Of a stretch of DNA of 64,000 bases, positions 25,289-37,551 are shown one piece after another. Under the pieces are notes generated by a model. The model saw only the letters and a program-made list of their open reading frames with translations. It was not told where the DNA came from and did not search any database. Origin of the DNA: Mangifera indica (lineage: Eukaryota; Streptophyta; Magnoliopsida; Sapindales; Anacardiaceae); NCBI RefSeq assembly GCF_011075055.1, contig NC_058153.1, positions 8,060,001 through 8,124,000 of the forward strand, written 5' to 3'. Positions within the stretch are counted from its first letter, which is position 1. Every line of letters begins with the position of its first letter. A program made the position numbers and the translations under genes.

Positions 25289-25814
25289 GTTTTTTATCTT
25301 CATTGGACACCTCTTTGGTTGCTTTCTCCATGTAGTGCAAAAACAGGCCAAAAAAAAAAAAACTTAATTCTTCTTTTAAAAGGTTTAAATTTTTGTTACA
25401 TAAAAAATTATAACTAGGTAACAAAGCCATGTAATTTTCGAGAATTAAAGGTAAAGGATAAGTACAAAGCCTAAAAATGAAGATTGACCTAAGTTGACTA
25501 GTCAAACCTTCTTGGCTTAAGGGGCTTGACATTAGTTAAGACTATGCACTAACATATTTGATCTACATTGTAAAATGCATGTATAGGTTTTATTTTCACA
25601 AATATCATCTAACATGGATATCCCATTATGGCCACAGATTAAAGAAGTCATAGATATCATTTAGTATTCTCACATGAGATATTTTCTCTTGTGCTCAAAA
25701 GTAATGAATATTTTATTAATCAACCATAACCTCCACGTATCTTAAGATATGACCAATCACTATATTTATAGTTACTCTAGTTATGATAACACATTAAACA
25801 TTATCAAACCATAC
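25289..25814. repeat. Tandem duplication, copy B
   Basis: Second copy of 24748-25274, separated by about 14 bp resembling a CATAACCTCC segment inside copy A, which may be the micro-homology used. It carries the first few dozen bases of the LINE ORF1 and an exact copy of the LINE TSD at 25363-25377. A 96-codon minus frame here is a chance fusion of this LINE start with flanking DNA. Confidence 0.9.
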
Positions 25815-26310
25815 TAATCTTTACACAAGATAGTCTGACAACCTTAAGTCAAAGAATCACATGCACCCGTAATGTTTAAAGGATTTATTCCATAGACCCT
25901 AGAGCAACAATCTATATGGATATTCTCTGATTAGTCAGTCTAATGAATACATCTACAATGTGCACCTATGTATTGTACCAAACTATCTACAAATAGCTTT
26001 GACACGTGAGACCTATCGTTACTTTTCAGTAGAGTCATTCAACACCATGATAATCCTATTATCATCATATGTGTAATGTCGAGATTACAAACATTTCTAG
26101 AATAATCACTTAATGTGTGCATTGGGTTCTCATGATCAGTCTTTTGATCTCTTCATCATAGTTCTATCATTCTAAGGACATGTTATTCATATGATCATAT
26201 AAATAAATAACATATAAATTGGATAATAGTAAATCTTTTTGTTAATGATTAGTATGAAATTACATCCACAAATGCCAAATACGATTGGCTTTAGGACACT
26301 TATCCTAACA
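25612..26310 (-). mobile_element. Copia LTR, reversed, truncated
   Basis: In reverse complement it starts TGTTAGGATAAGTGTCCTAAAGCCAATC at 26310, the family LTR start. About 700 bp of the LTR 5' half is present; the 3' half is missing. Part of it (25612-25814) lies in the tandem duplication, so the same segment is also seen at about 25070-25274. Confidence 0.75.
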
Positions 26311-26385
26311 CTCATGTATGCACATACAGGTGCTTGTGATGGCTGTGAGATAAATGGCAGTCCACAGGCATAACGTAGTGAGGGC

Positions 26386-26388
<3 letters not shown>

Positions 26389-26456
<68 letters not shown>
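26389..26456. repeat. TA dinucleotide microsatellite
   Basis: About 34 perfect TA units. The Tyr-Ile repeat frame over it is an artefact. Confidence 0.95.
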
Positions 26457-26461
<5 letters not shown>

Positions 26462-26724
26462 AGATTTCATGTTTTTATTACTATTCATGTATTTGGCTAC
26501 ATTTATGAAGACTTTTTAGTTATCATTCATTTTGGTGATATCTTTTGTACACTTCTGATACATATTTTAATAAGGATATTTTAGTCTTTTTCAAAGACTA
26601 ATAAATAAGGTTTTTATTTAACTATCATACGAAATTTAGTACATTTTTTAATAAATGTATACTCAAAGGGTCAATTTCATAACATCTTACTTCGGAGAGT
26701 AGTACTTCTGAGGAAATGTGTTAA
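26457..26724 (+). mobile_element. Gypsy LTR 3' fragment
   Basis: It matches the 3' part of the Gypsy LTRs ending at 30987 and 37551 in order: a TTTGTACACTTCTGATACAT block, a TAATAAGG...TTTTAGTC block, and the GTAGTACTTCT segment near the LTR end. It is a separate partial copy. Confidence 0.65.
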
Positions 26725-27216
26725 ACTTCTTCTCTTTTTAATACCTGTTTAGCCATTCTTATGTGTAAGTTAGCATATGCCACCTTCCTTATCAAACCAT
26801 CATTGGATTTTCTCTTGTTATCCTTCAAAAAGACCATAATGAACTTAGTATGAGATTCAAGTAAAGACGAGATAACAAGGTTGAAGGCCATGTTATTCAT
26901 CATACATGAGCTTATAGTTTTGACCTTCTAATTAAATTAGTTATATTAAATACGTGAGTTCCACTCTTTGCTTTGTCATCCTTTTTCTGATTAAGGATTT
27001 CTTTCATTACTTCATATCACTGTAAATGAGTATGACCTCAAAAGATCTTATGCAAACCATTAATTATATCTTTATTAGAAAATCGCTAGTTTGCATATCA
27101 AGATTCAATGAAGATAATATAATGTTCGATGCAAGTTTTGCATCACATTCATATTTTTCAAAAGCATCAAATTTTCTCATTTCGATGCTATATTTGGGCA
27201 TAGTAGGTAATTCTTA
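26725..27216. other. Unassigned AT-rich stretch
   Basis: A minus frame at 26721-26903 (60 codons) and a plus frame at 27026-27301 (91 codons) are present, but neither resembles a protein I know. It is probably a remnant of retrotransposon DNA. Confidence 0.4.
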
Positions 27217-30200
27217 TGTAACACCCTGTCTAGATACATATCCCTACACAAAATATGACCCAAAAAGGTATATACAACTTGATTTCTTAATTCAAATATG
27301 ATCAAAATACCCTCTGCTGAGTTGTTATTACTTAAGTATGATGTGTTAATAGGATGATTAAAAGTTTTGTGTTAATTTTAATAGAGATTTACTAGCCATG
27401 TGTAATCTTGTTATGTGTGTGTATGTTCATCCATGAAAATTCCTTGATGATTATGTTATAGTGATTAAATTATCCTTTGAATAATTCTGTGTGAATAGTT
27501 AAATAACTTTGGTATAGGATTATGCAGTGAAAATGAATTATATACTTAAGTTTGGTGGATTGATATTTAGATGAGTTATTCTTTTATATAGTTATATGTT
27601 GAAATATATGAATGCTTTTGTGGAATATGAAGCTGCTTATACGTGTTTTGTACCAAAGTTTGAGTAGTTGTTGTTAGAGGGCATAGAAATTAGATTTAGA
27701 TGTGAATTTAGGTTATCAATTTTGAATTCTAGGTTTGACATATACTCATATGGCATAAGACACACACCATGTGCATGAACTTTAAATTTTTGATTGATTT
27801 CTCAGATGCTTTGATGAACACCAAACATCATTGATAGGTTAAAGGTTAACTAAGACACATAGACTTCTTGCATGTAGCAATAACATGATCATGTGTGAGA
27901 GAGAAATAATCAAAATACCCTTACGAAATGATGTAATTGAGATGAATTTAAAAAGAAAAAGTAAAATAAATATTTGAAGAGGCACACGTGTAGGATTTTC
28001 AGGGCATTGATAACCAGTAGTGCAGCGGAATTTAAAATTTTAAAAATAGAAGAATCCTGAACCCTAACTAGGATACCTGTTTTAGACATAAAATTGATGA
28101 AACATGCAAAAATATTCATAGGGTGTTTTAGATTTACACCTATGTAGATGACTCATTCAAACTTCAAGAAAATGTTATCTACCCCTTATGAAGTGGTGTC
28201 TTGATATCCACGCGGAGCATGAACACAAAAAAGGAAATTTAAGCAAAGAGGCTACTAAGGCTTTTTGGCTGAATAGATTTATGATCATGAGAATGAGAGA
28301 AAGAGAGGATCTTGCGACTACGATTTTCTATTTTTAATTGTATATCTTTCTCTTAAACTCACATTTTAATTTATATGTACAAGTGTCTAAACAAGGATGG
28401 AATTTCAACCAAGCATGACACTAATCAACACAAACACATACACGATTAGCCTGTGCATACACAAACTATATGCCTTAAAAAATTACATGACTAGTACCAT
28501 ATGTGTGTTGGTTGACATACATTTTGTTTATGGTGTCAACTGATATTATGCATATGCATGGCTAACACCTTACCCACTAAGTGAACGGTTGTCATATTAA
28601 GGTGCATAGTTATACACTTGGTCAAAGAGTGGTCAACTGGATCCTTTCAACCCTAATAGGGAAACCCAGTCTATTCATAATCTCTCTTTCAACCCTAAAC
28701 ACCTAGATTGTCAACAAACAATCCTCGCTTTTAAGTTTGATTTAACTTTTTTATGCTTGTGACCCATAAGCTTTTTATTGAGCTAATAGTGTTTAAATTC
28801 AAGTCAAATCTGGACACAAACAAAGATTGGCCTCTAGCAAATTGTTATGGCTACTTAAATGGCTGAGTGTCAACGAACATCTTTTAAGTTTTGATAACAT
28901 CACAATTACCTGCAATTCAATCATTCCGTCTACCAATATCTTTCGAGGCTGAAACATAAAATTGTGTTTATCTCAGTGGTTTCTTGGTATGAATTGATAC
29001 ACATTAATGATCCACATAAATTAGACTATAACCTTATTTCATTGTGGCCACAGATTCAAGCAATCATAGATTTCATTTAGTATTCTTATATGAGATATCT
29101 TGTCATGTGCTTAGAAGTGACGAATCCTTCATCAATCAAAACCTTTATGTATCTCACTATATGGCCAATTACGATGACATATTGGATAACATTAAACCAT
29201 ACTAATTGTTACACAAGATAGTTTGATGACCTCAAGTCAAAAGATCGCATCCACCCATAACATTTAAAGGGTTCATTCCATAGACATTAGAGGAACCATC
29301 CATATGGATATCTTCTAGTTAAGTCAGTCCAATAAACATGTCTACAATATACACCTATGTGTTACACCAAACTGTCTACAATAACTCTAACATATAAGAA
29401 CCGTTGCCACTTTTGGTAAGATCACTCATCACTATAATAATCCGATCATCATTACACATACCTTTATTTATTATAATGTTGAGATTATGAATGTTGTTAG
29501 AATGACCACTTAATATGTATATATGGTTCTTATGATCAATTATCTAATCCTTTCATTGTAGTTCTACCATTTTAATAGCATGTTATTCATATTATCATAT
29601 AATTAAACACATATGAATAACATAACAATAAAAACTTTATTAATTATTAATATAAAAGTACATCCGTAAATGTCAAATATGATTAGCTTTAGGATACCTA
29701 CCTAACAACATGCCCATGTTAGCAAAGGCATATGCCTGTGTGTAAAGAAAAATTAGCAGAAGGGAACATACTATGAGGAGTTAGCTGTTTGTGTGGAAAT
29801 AAAAAGACAGCCCTATGTGACCATAGATGCATACCTATATATGTTAGAAGATTAAAGAAAAATAAAAAGGCAATTAGGCTAAAGATATATGGGTCTCGAG
29901 TAATACTACAGAGATTTTGAGTATGTAATAATACCTCACATGCCTAAAAGTTAAGTTATAGTATGACACAAGATATATTGTTAGGTGGAAGCAAAAACAA
30001 GTCAAGTAAAGGCTCGAGATGCATGTATGCAAGATATTAGATGATCGTTATAAGGAGGCATCGTGAGTATATATTCCCTACCCCACCCATAATATGGTAT
30101 ATCCATAATAGGACACTATACCTGTAGTAAGGTATTTGCTTATAGTATAGTCTAGCTGAGATATAGTTTAGTGTAGTGGAACAAAGAGTTAGATTAGATG

Positions 30201-30987
30201 GCCAAGGTGCTAAATCTTTATAATTGATTCGAACTAATTAGACTAGTATATAGGTTACAATTACAGCTTCCAGATTTAGATGTTTTCACCAAGTTCATTA
30301 TGATCACGCCAAATAAGAATTCATAGAGCAGTTCCATAGTGATCAATTAGGACATAATTCAATTTAAAAGTTAAGATATGTAGCCTAAACGTTCCTTAAA
30401 GTATAGTTTGAGCACAGTTTACATATAAGATCCACTATCATCCTTAGGGAGTTTAATTTTGATGCTAAAGGATAAAGATAATAAAGGTCGAGACCAAGGG
30501 CATTTTAGAGATTTTAATAGAAGTTTTCAATAAAATCTTTCTTATTGAGTGTTTTATCCCTTACTCCCCTATTTTGTGTATGTAAGTACAGGTGAACATA
30601 ATAGCTATAGGATGAGCGATGGTCTATTAAACATATTTTGTATGTTATCAGTATTATCTCTTACTTACTAAGTGTTTCATCCCTCATTTCCCTACTTTCG
30701 TTTCTTTAGTTCTTATTTTCCTGTGATTTTACTTACATATTTGATTATAAACACATTACGAATTTTAGCTTTTGGTTTTATTATTAGCCATCTTTTGTGC
30801 ATTTCCGATGAATGTTTTAATAGGGGTAATATGGTCATTTTTTCAAAAATTAATAAATGATGTTTATTCAAGTTTTGTAACATTTTATTTATGAGTTCTA
30901 AAATCCTTTGAAAAGTCAAGTATGCTCAACTAGTTAGTTTAGTGATATCTTCCTTTGAAGGGCAGTATTTCTAGAAAGGTTGTTACA
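27217..30987 (+). mobile_element. Gypsy element C, 5' LTR, with nested Copia solo LTR
   Basis: It starts TGTAACACCC and ends TGTTACA at 30987, followed by a primer-binding-like TGATATCAGAACATGA. Removing the Copia solo LTR (27989-29707) leaves about 2.05 kb. The 3' LTR copy (32454-37551) shares several blocks, among them TACTTAAGTATGATGTGTTAA, the CCATGTGTAATCTT region and the end region with TTTAGTGATATCTTCCT. Confidence 0.78.
27989..29707 (-). mobile_element. Copia solo LTR inside a Gypsy LTR
   Basis: A complete reversed LTR of 1719 bp. In its own orientation it starts TGTTAGG at 29707 and ends CCTACA at 27989. It is flanked by ACACG (27984-27988) and ACATG (29708-29712), a 5-bp target-site duplication with one change. 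No internal Copia sequence is attached, so it is a solo LTR, formed by LTR-LTR recombination. It is younger than the host Gypsy LTR. Confidence 0.83.
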
Positions 30988-32453
30988 AGTTGATATCAGA
31001 ACATGATTTTGATGCCCAAAATAATTTTTAAAGTATGTGTGTTGTCAAATTAAGTAGGAATGTAAGTCCCTTACACCTTGGTAATTGCACTTGTAACCGA
31101 TCACTGTAAGTAAAGTTTTATTTATACATGTTAAGTTTTTATGGAGACTTATAGTTGTGGATTCTCAAGAAAAATTGGGAAAACCAAAGCTAATACTAGA
31201 AATACTCAGATAGAAAACCCACAGAGGAGTTAGAGTGAAAGACAACACCCTAAGTTCCCTAGGTAGGTTTAAGTGCTTAAGATGTTAGAAAAATATTTAG
31301 AGAGTAGATAGGTGCTCCAATTCAAGTTAATTAGTAAACTAAGATACTATTAACACAGGCTCAAGGCTCAATTGAGGTGACTTTGACACTAATAGTAATA
31401 CCAACAACAACACCAATTAAAACTTACCTATATCTCATTTAGAATTTACCAAACATGCACCAACCTCAGAAATTTGATAGTGTTAAGGACTTAATTGCAA
31501 TTATGGAGTGGTTGGAGTTGGTAAAAAGTGTTATAACCTTGTTTGACATGACAAATTAAGAGAGAATCAGATATGCCACCTAATTTTTCAAGTCAAGTGT
31601 AAGAACATGATGAAACCTAGTCAGAAAGATGACAAAAGGTCTTCAAGATATCTCGGTTAGAGTTGAGGAGGAGATTTAAGTCTTAGTATGGAGGGGTAGA
31701 GGTAACATGTATTAGAGCTTGAGAATTCCTTACATTAACATAAGTTCAAACTTAGTAAAGGTATACTACTTTGAGAGATATGCCTTTAAGATAGCTAACA
31801 AAGAGATTGGGTGGATGGAGAAATTTGTGTAGGGGATTGATCTAGCTATTGCCTGTGATATCATGATAGGTACACAACCACCTAGACTTACAATAAGGCC
31901 TTGTGGGCTAAGATATTTGTCAAAATGATGTATGGTCAGACCTTGACTCAATCAACTCTAATGTTAGCATTAACACTAGTACCAGTAACATATTCAGGTA
32001 GTAGTATTCCCTTGATTCAGAAGATGCCCTTATCATAAAGAAAAAACAAGAGATCATTCTAGCCCAAAAGAAACAAGAAAGGCTGAAGGAGTAATAGGAA
32101 ATAGAAAGGGCCTAAGATAACTTATAGGCTTGTATTACTAATAAGTATGAATAGTATTCATGATGTGTTCTATGTCATATTTTTTTTTTAAGAATATTGG
32201 TGATCCTTCCTATAAGTTAAGGACTTAAGAGATTTAGCCATTAGAGGACCATAGTTTTGATAAGAGACCGATCCGATCTTAGATAGGAGGATCAAGTAAG
32301 TAAAGAACTAGCAAATTCCTTTAGTCAAGGTATTTTGGAAGAACCATAAGATTAAAGAGGCTATCTAGGAGATAGAGCATACCATAGGAGATAAGCATCC
32401 TAAGTTGTTTCTAGTGAATTTTGAGGTTGAAATTCTAAGAAAGGGGGAGGAAT
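30988..32453 (+). mobile_element. Gypsy element C interior: gag remnant, most of pol deleted
   Basis: It starts with a tRNA-Met-like primer-binding site (about 30991). From about 31440 a gag remnant reads MEWLELVKSV-TLFDMTN, then an ERIRYA segment and a GIDLAIACDIMIG block, as in Gypsy capsid. By about 32300-32440 the reading is already the last residues of the polyprotein, and a polypurine tract (AAGAAAGGGGGAGGAAT, 32437-32453) directly precedes the 3' LTR. Protease, RT, RNase H and most of integrase are absent. The interior is only 1.47 kb, so this is an internal deletion derivative that could move only with help. Confidence 0.75.
32437..32453 (+). other. Polypurine tract of Gypsy element C
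   Basis: A 17-bp almost pure purine run just before TGTAACACCC of the 3' LTR; it would prime plus-strand DNA synthesis. Confidence 0.8.
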
Positions 32454-33774
32454 TGTAACACCCACATGTAAATCTCAAAGGAAAATAGTCTTTATACATA
32501 AGTTTAATTGTTGTGTGAAGGATTAAAGATGATTGGAAAGTCAATGTATAAGTTTTTAGAGACATACAATCACACATAGTGAGGCCATGTCTGTGTGTCA
32601 TTGCCACATCAGTTGGATAAGATGATTTTGCATAATTTTCAAGTTAAATAACACACAACCATGTGCCTTAGACATATGCTCATGTGTGTTAAATGCAGTT
32701 TCAATTTTTATAAAAAACATGTTGCTACGTTTTAAGGATTATGATTCATAATCCTTAAATGCATGAACCACCCAAAAGAGAGAGAGAAAGATTGGACACT
32801 AATCTCTTAGCTTTCTATTGGTAGTTTTAGGTAGTATTTTTTGACAATATGGTGAAAAAAAAAGGAAGAGAAAATGAGCCCTTTTGATCAACCAATTATG
32901 GCAAGTTCTTCCAGAGATTAGTAGGGTTATTGCCATTTTGTTTAAGTGATGATTCATTTTAGAAGAAAAGTTTTACCCTTTGTTAAACTGTTATTGCTTA
33001 AGTATGATGTGTTGATGGGATGATCAAAAGTTGTGCATTAATTTTAATAGACATTCGCCGACCATGTGTAATCTTATTATGTGTATGTATGTTCATCTAT
33101 GAAGACTCCCTAATGATTACATTATAGTGACTAGATTATCCTTTGAATGATTTTATGGGAATACTTAAATGACTTTTGTATGATATCATGTAGTAAAGAT
33201 GAATTATATACTTTGGTGGATTGATATTTGGATGAGTTGTACTTTTATATAGTTATATGTTGAAACATATGAATGTTTCTATGGAATATAGAGATGTTTA
33301 TATGTGTTTTGTGCCAAAGTTTAAGTAGCTACCATTAAAAGGTGTATAAATCAAATTGAGATGTGAATTTAGGTTATCGATTCTAAATTCTAGGTTTGAC
33401 AAACGATCATATGGTAAGAGACACACGCTCATATGCACAAACTCTAAATTTTCGGTCAATTTGCCAAACACTCTAATGAATGTTAAATATTGTTGACAGG
33501 TTAGAGGTTAACTATAACATGTTGACTTCTTATATGTAGTAATAACATGACCTATGGCTTTTAACTAAAATTTAACCTGTAAATTTCAATAAAACTCAAA
33601 CAAAAATAAAATACTATCACTCAATAATCTAACACAGTTTATGTTGTATATGGTACTTAACAAATCGTGCAATAACACTAATGCAAATCATCTTTATCAA
33701 TTTTCGTCTTGATTGATCCAATTACATATAATCAACACATAAATTAATCAAAAAAATTTAGCTAAATGGTGGTT

Positions 33775-35683
33775 TTGATACAACTGTTGGGTTTTTAAAG
33801 GTCAGTAACTGACCGTGTAGTGGAATTAATTTTTTTTTAAATATAGAATCCTAAAAAACTTAACAATGATACTCATTTTGGCCATATAACCATGAAAATA
33901 CAAAACACACATTGGGTGTTTTAGTTTCATACTTGTGTTAGTGGCTTCTTTAAAACTTCACATGGTCTAAGAAAAAATGTTATCTAACCCTTAAAAGGCA
34001 GTGCCTTAGTATCCACATGAAGCACAAATATGTAAGAAGTAATCCAGGGAAAAGGTTGTTAGAGCTTCTTTACTAGATTTTATGCTCACAAAATGAAGAA
34101 GAGAAAACATAAACCAAGGGTTAGAGTTTCTCTTAGGTATGTGTTGTGTCATTTTAGTTTAATTTTAACTCACATTTTTATATATACAGGTGTCTAAGTG
34201 CCAAAAGGATTTTATACAGCCTGACACCTTCAACCCACTCATGAATGGTTGGCATGTAAACATGCCAACAAACATACTCCTTAACTTGTACGGGTGGCAC
34301 CAAAAGTATGCCACCTGACATGAGCTTTGCCTTTGAATGTCTAGTTATAATATTTTCTAAACATGCTAAGTTTATTTTAATTTGCATGGTACTAGTTGGC
34401 ATCATGCACACCATGTTTGACTTAGTCAAAACATGGTCTACTAGTTATTCCTTTCCCTAAACAGTCAGATTTAATCAAATAATCCTTGCTTCTAGGTTTG
34501 AATCAACCTCTATATGCATGTGACTTATAAGCTCTCTTTCAAACCAGTAGTGTCTAAATTTGGGTCAAATTCAAACACAGACTAAGATTAGCCTCTAGCA
34601 AAGTATCATGGCCATTCGAACGACAGAGTAACAGTGGACATTTGTTAAGCTTTTATAACACCATAGTTACATGCAATTCAATTCTTTCGTTAACTAATAT
34701 CAATTCATATGTTATCTAATTATATGATTGTACTAATAACATGCCTTTAGATTGCATGTAACTATAATGTTGTAAAGTTTAAGAGACTGTTGATACTTTG
34801 TTGTCTGGGTAGTCATGTTGCTTTGCTAGAGGTCAATCTTGGTCTGTATCCAAATTCATCCCAATTCAAACATTATAAACTCAATAGAAAACTTATAGGT
34901 CACACATATGATTTGAAATCAAAGACAAGGATTATTTGGGGATAATCTTGGTGTTTAGGAAAGAGGGAAAAACTATGAATGGACTAGGTTTTCCCAATAG
35001 GTTGAGATGACTTAATTTGTTTATACCTTGACAAAAGTGCATGACCATGCACCTTAATGTGCTAATCATGCACTTAGTGGTGATGGTGCTTGCCATGGAA
35101 ATGCATGGCACAACTAACACCATGAAGAATAAAGGCATGGCACGGTTGGAGAAAAAAATGTCCACCTATGCAAGCTTTGAAACATGTTGACTATGTATGT
35201 TTACATGCTAGTCATGCATGTATGTGTTGAAAGAAGTTATATATGCTTAAAATTCTAACAAAGCTTGGACACTAGTACATATATATAAGGAATAATTATT
35301 CATGTATATATATAGAAAAGAAAATAGTAAAACCTTAGCCACCTCAACCTCTTTACCATTCTTTCTCTCTTTCCTGTGAATGTAAGATTATCTAGCCAAA
35401 GAGCCCTAACAAGCTCTTCACCTATATTACCTCTCCCATGTTGGTGCTTTGTATGGATATCAAGGCATCGCTTCTAAAGGTTTGGATAAAATTTGGTCTC
35501 AAATCACGTGAAGATTTGGAGGAGCCATCAATGCAGGTAGAAATTTAAAACACCCTATAAGTTTTTTGTATGTTTATGAATGTATGTGTAAAATGGATAT
35601 CTTGGTTAGGGTTATTTGATTATTAAATTTTTAAATTTCAATACACTATAAGTTATTGATGCCTTGAAAACCCTACAGGTCAT
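33775..35683. mobile_element. Head-to-head pair of Copia LTR fragments
   Basis: A reversed LTR 3' part (33775 to about 34690) is followed by a plus-oriented LTR (about 34692-35683) that has lost its start and keeps a short U3 piece. The outer ends are mirror images: GTTGGGTTTTTAAAGG on the left, CCTTGAAAACCCTACAGG on the right. Inner blocks also mirror each other, such as GATTGCATGTAACTAT in the centre and the TAGAGGTCAATC...TCTAGCAAAG pair. The arms are roughly 0.9 kb each and diverged. Confidence 0.75.
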
Positions 35684-36355
35684 CCCAAGCAATATTGTAG
35701 AGATATTAGGTACATAGTAGTACCTCATATGCCTAAGAGTTAAGTCATAGTATGGTATGAGATATATTTTTAGGTGGAAGTGAGAGTAAGCCAAGTGAAT
35801 AAAGGCTTAAGATGTATGCATGCTAGACATCAAAAGATTAGTATAAGGGGGCACTGTAAGGACGTATTCCTTACACTGCCCATAATAAGACACATCCATA
35901 GTAGGACACCATACTTACAGTTAGGTACTTGCTCATAGTAGAGCCCAATTAAGATATAGTTTGGTGTAGTTGGACAGAGAGTTAGCATACACATCTAAGG
36001 TGCCAAATCCCTGTAATCAATTCAGATCAATCAAACTAATATGCAATTTAAGTTACAATTTCCAAATTTAGATATTTCCATTAAGTTTATTATGATCACA
36101 TCAAATATGAATCTGGGGAATGGTTCCTTAATGACCAAGAAAGATATAGTTCGATCTGAAAGTTAAGATATATAGCCTCAATGTTCTTTAAAGTACCTTT
36201 TGAGCATAGAGTTTACGTCTAAGACCTACCATCAACCTTAATGTTTAAGGCCAAAGGTATTTTGGGGATTGTAATAAAAGTTTTCAATAGAGTTTTCTAC
36301 TTTTTGAGTGTTTCATCACTCATTCCCTTACTTTTGTATATGTAAATACAAGTGA

Positions 36356-37245
36356 AAGTGACACATGAGGAACCAAGACATTTGATTCATGGAAAGAAAA
36401 CAAGGTTGAAGTATGGAGAGAAAAGATATCAAAAGATAATCTAAGGTAAGAAGGAGGTTGGGTGGTAGAGGCGAATGAAAAAAAGATTAATGGAAGACTA
36501 TGGTAAGAGGCTGGTAAGGTGGAAAACGATAAAAACATGAAAGAAACAAGCCAATAGCAAAAAATGATATGACACATGATGTGGTAACCAAAGACGACAT
36601 GGCATATGACATGGTAGCATCTTTAGCAACATGACTAGCTGATATGGAGCCATATAAGAAGTCTTATACGTGTGGGATAAAGATACATAATTGAATGGAA
36701 TTTGGTTTAAATCAAGTTTCCTTATGAAGTTTGGTTTAAAAACAAATTTCCTAATCTTATTTAGTCAATTAAGTATTAGTTTCATTAATGTTTTAACAAT
36801 CTTATTTTAATTTAAGAAATAAAAGGTTTTTAAGATTATTCATTTAGGGAAGCTTAGTTTTAAATTAGAAATCTATTAATATTATTTTCTATAATCATAG
36901 TTTTTAAGAATTTAGAATTAATTAATATTTTTAATTCTATTAAACTAATATCTTAATATAATAATTTTCCATTCTAATGGAGTTAGGATTTTTATTATAA
37001 TTAGGAGATTCATTAGCCTATATAAAGGGCTTAAGTCATTGTAACTAAGTCAATCAATTTATCAGATTATTAATAAAATTCAGTTTGAGATTTTTCTTTT
37101 TTTCAGAATTGCTTTTCAAATTGCATTGAATCTGTGTTTATCCTTTTGCATCAGTTGAACGATATCAACCCTAAACATCTTTGTGAATGATATTATAACC
37201 CCAACTACGTTTGTCCTGAGTCAGTGATGGTTGTAGGCATGGACC
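36356..37245 (+). mobile_element. LTR-like insert of unknown family
   Basis: The 5' LTR of Gypsy C lacks this stretch, so it is an insert. It has a TATATAAAGGGC box near 37018 and an AATAAA at about 37073, spaced as in an LTR with TATA and polyadenylation signals. It shares no clear sequence with the Copia or Gypsy LTRs here. Its ends and TSD were not resolved; it may instead be a captured fragment. Confidence 0.45.
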
Positions 37246-37551
37246 AGTAAAGGTATTTTTGTCATTTTGTTTTCAGTTCATATTTTACTATAATGTCACT
37301 TATGCATTTAATTATATGCACATTATGGATTCTAATTTTGGTTTGATTATTAGACATTTTTGTACATTTCTGATGAATGTTTTTAATAAGGGCATTATGG
37401 CCATTTTTCTAAAAACTAATAATGATGTTTATTCAAGTTTTGTAACAATTTATTTATGAGTTCTAAAATGTTTGAAAAGTCAAGCATTCTCAACTAGTTA
37501 GTTTAGTGACATCTTCCTCTAGAGGGTAGTACTTCTAAAGAGAGTGTTATA

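Larger units (their letters stand above)
32454..37551 (+). mobile_element. Gypsy element C, 3' LTR, with nested insertions
   Basis: It starts TGTAACACCCACATG after the polypurine tract and ends at a decayed TGTTATA (37545-37551). It is extended by a head-to-head pair of Copia LTR fragments (33775-35683) and an LTR-like insert (about 36356-37245). The rest aligns with the 5' LTR. No matching 5-bp TSD is visible around the whole element. Confidence 0.72.

Noticed and set aside
25242..25532. 96-codon minus frame with a LINE-like MEKATKEVSNEDKK segment
   Set aside because: It is a chance fusion in the tandem duplicate of the LINE 5' end, not a gene.
26389..26456. TA run as an origin or structural element
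   Set aside because: It is an ordinary dinucleotide microsatellite between LTR fragments.
26721..27301. Two short frames as small genes
   Set aside because: There is no family resemblance or conserved pattern, and they lie between LTR pieces.
27217..37551. 5-bp TSD around the whole Gypsy element C
   Set aside because: The left flank TCTTA and right flank GTTGC do not match; the end has decayed or been rearranged.
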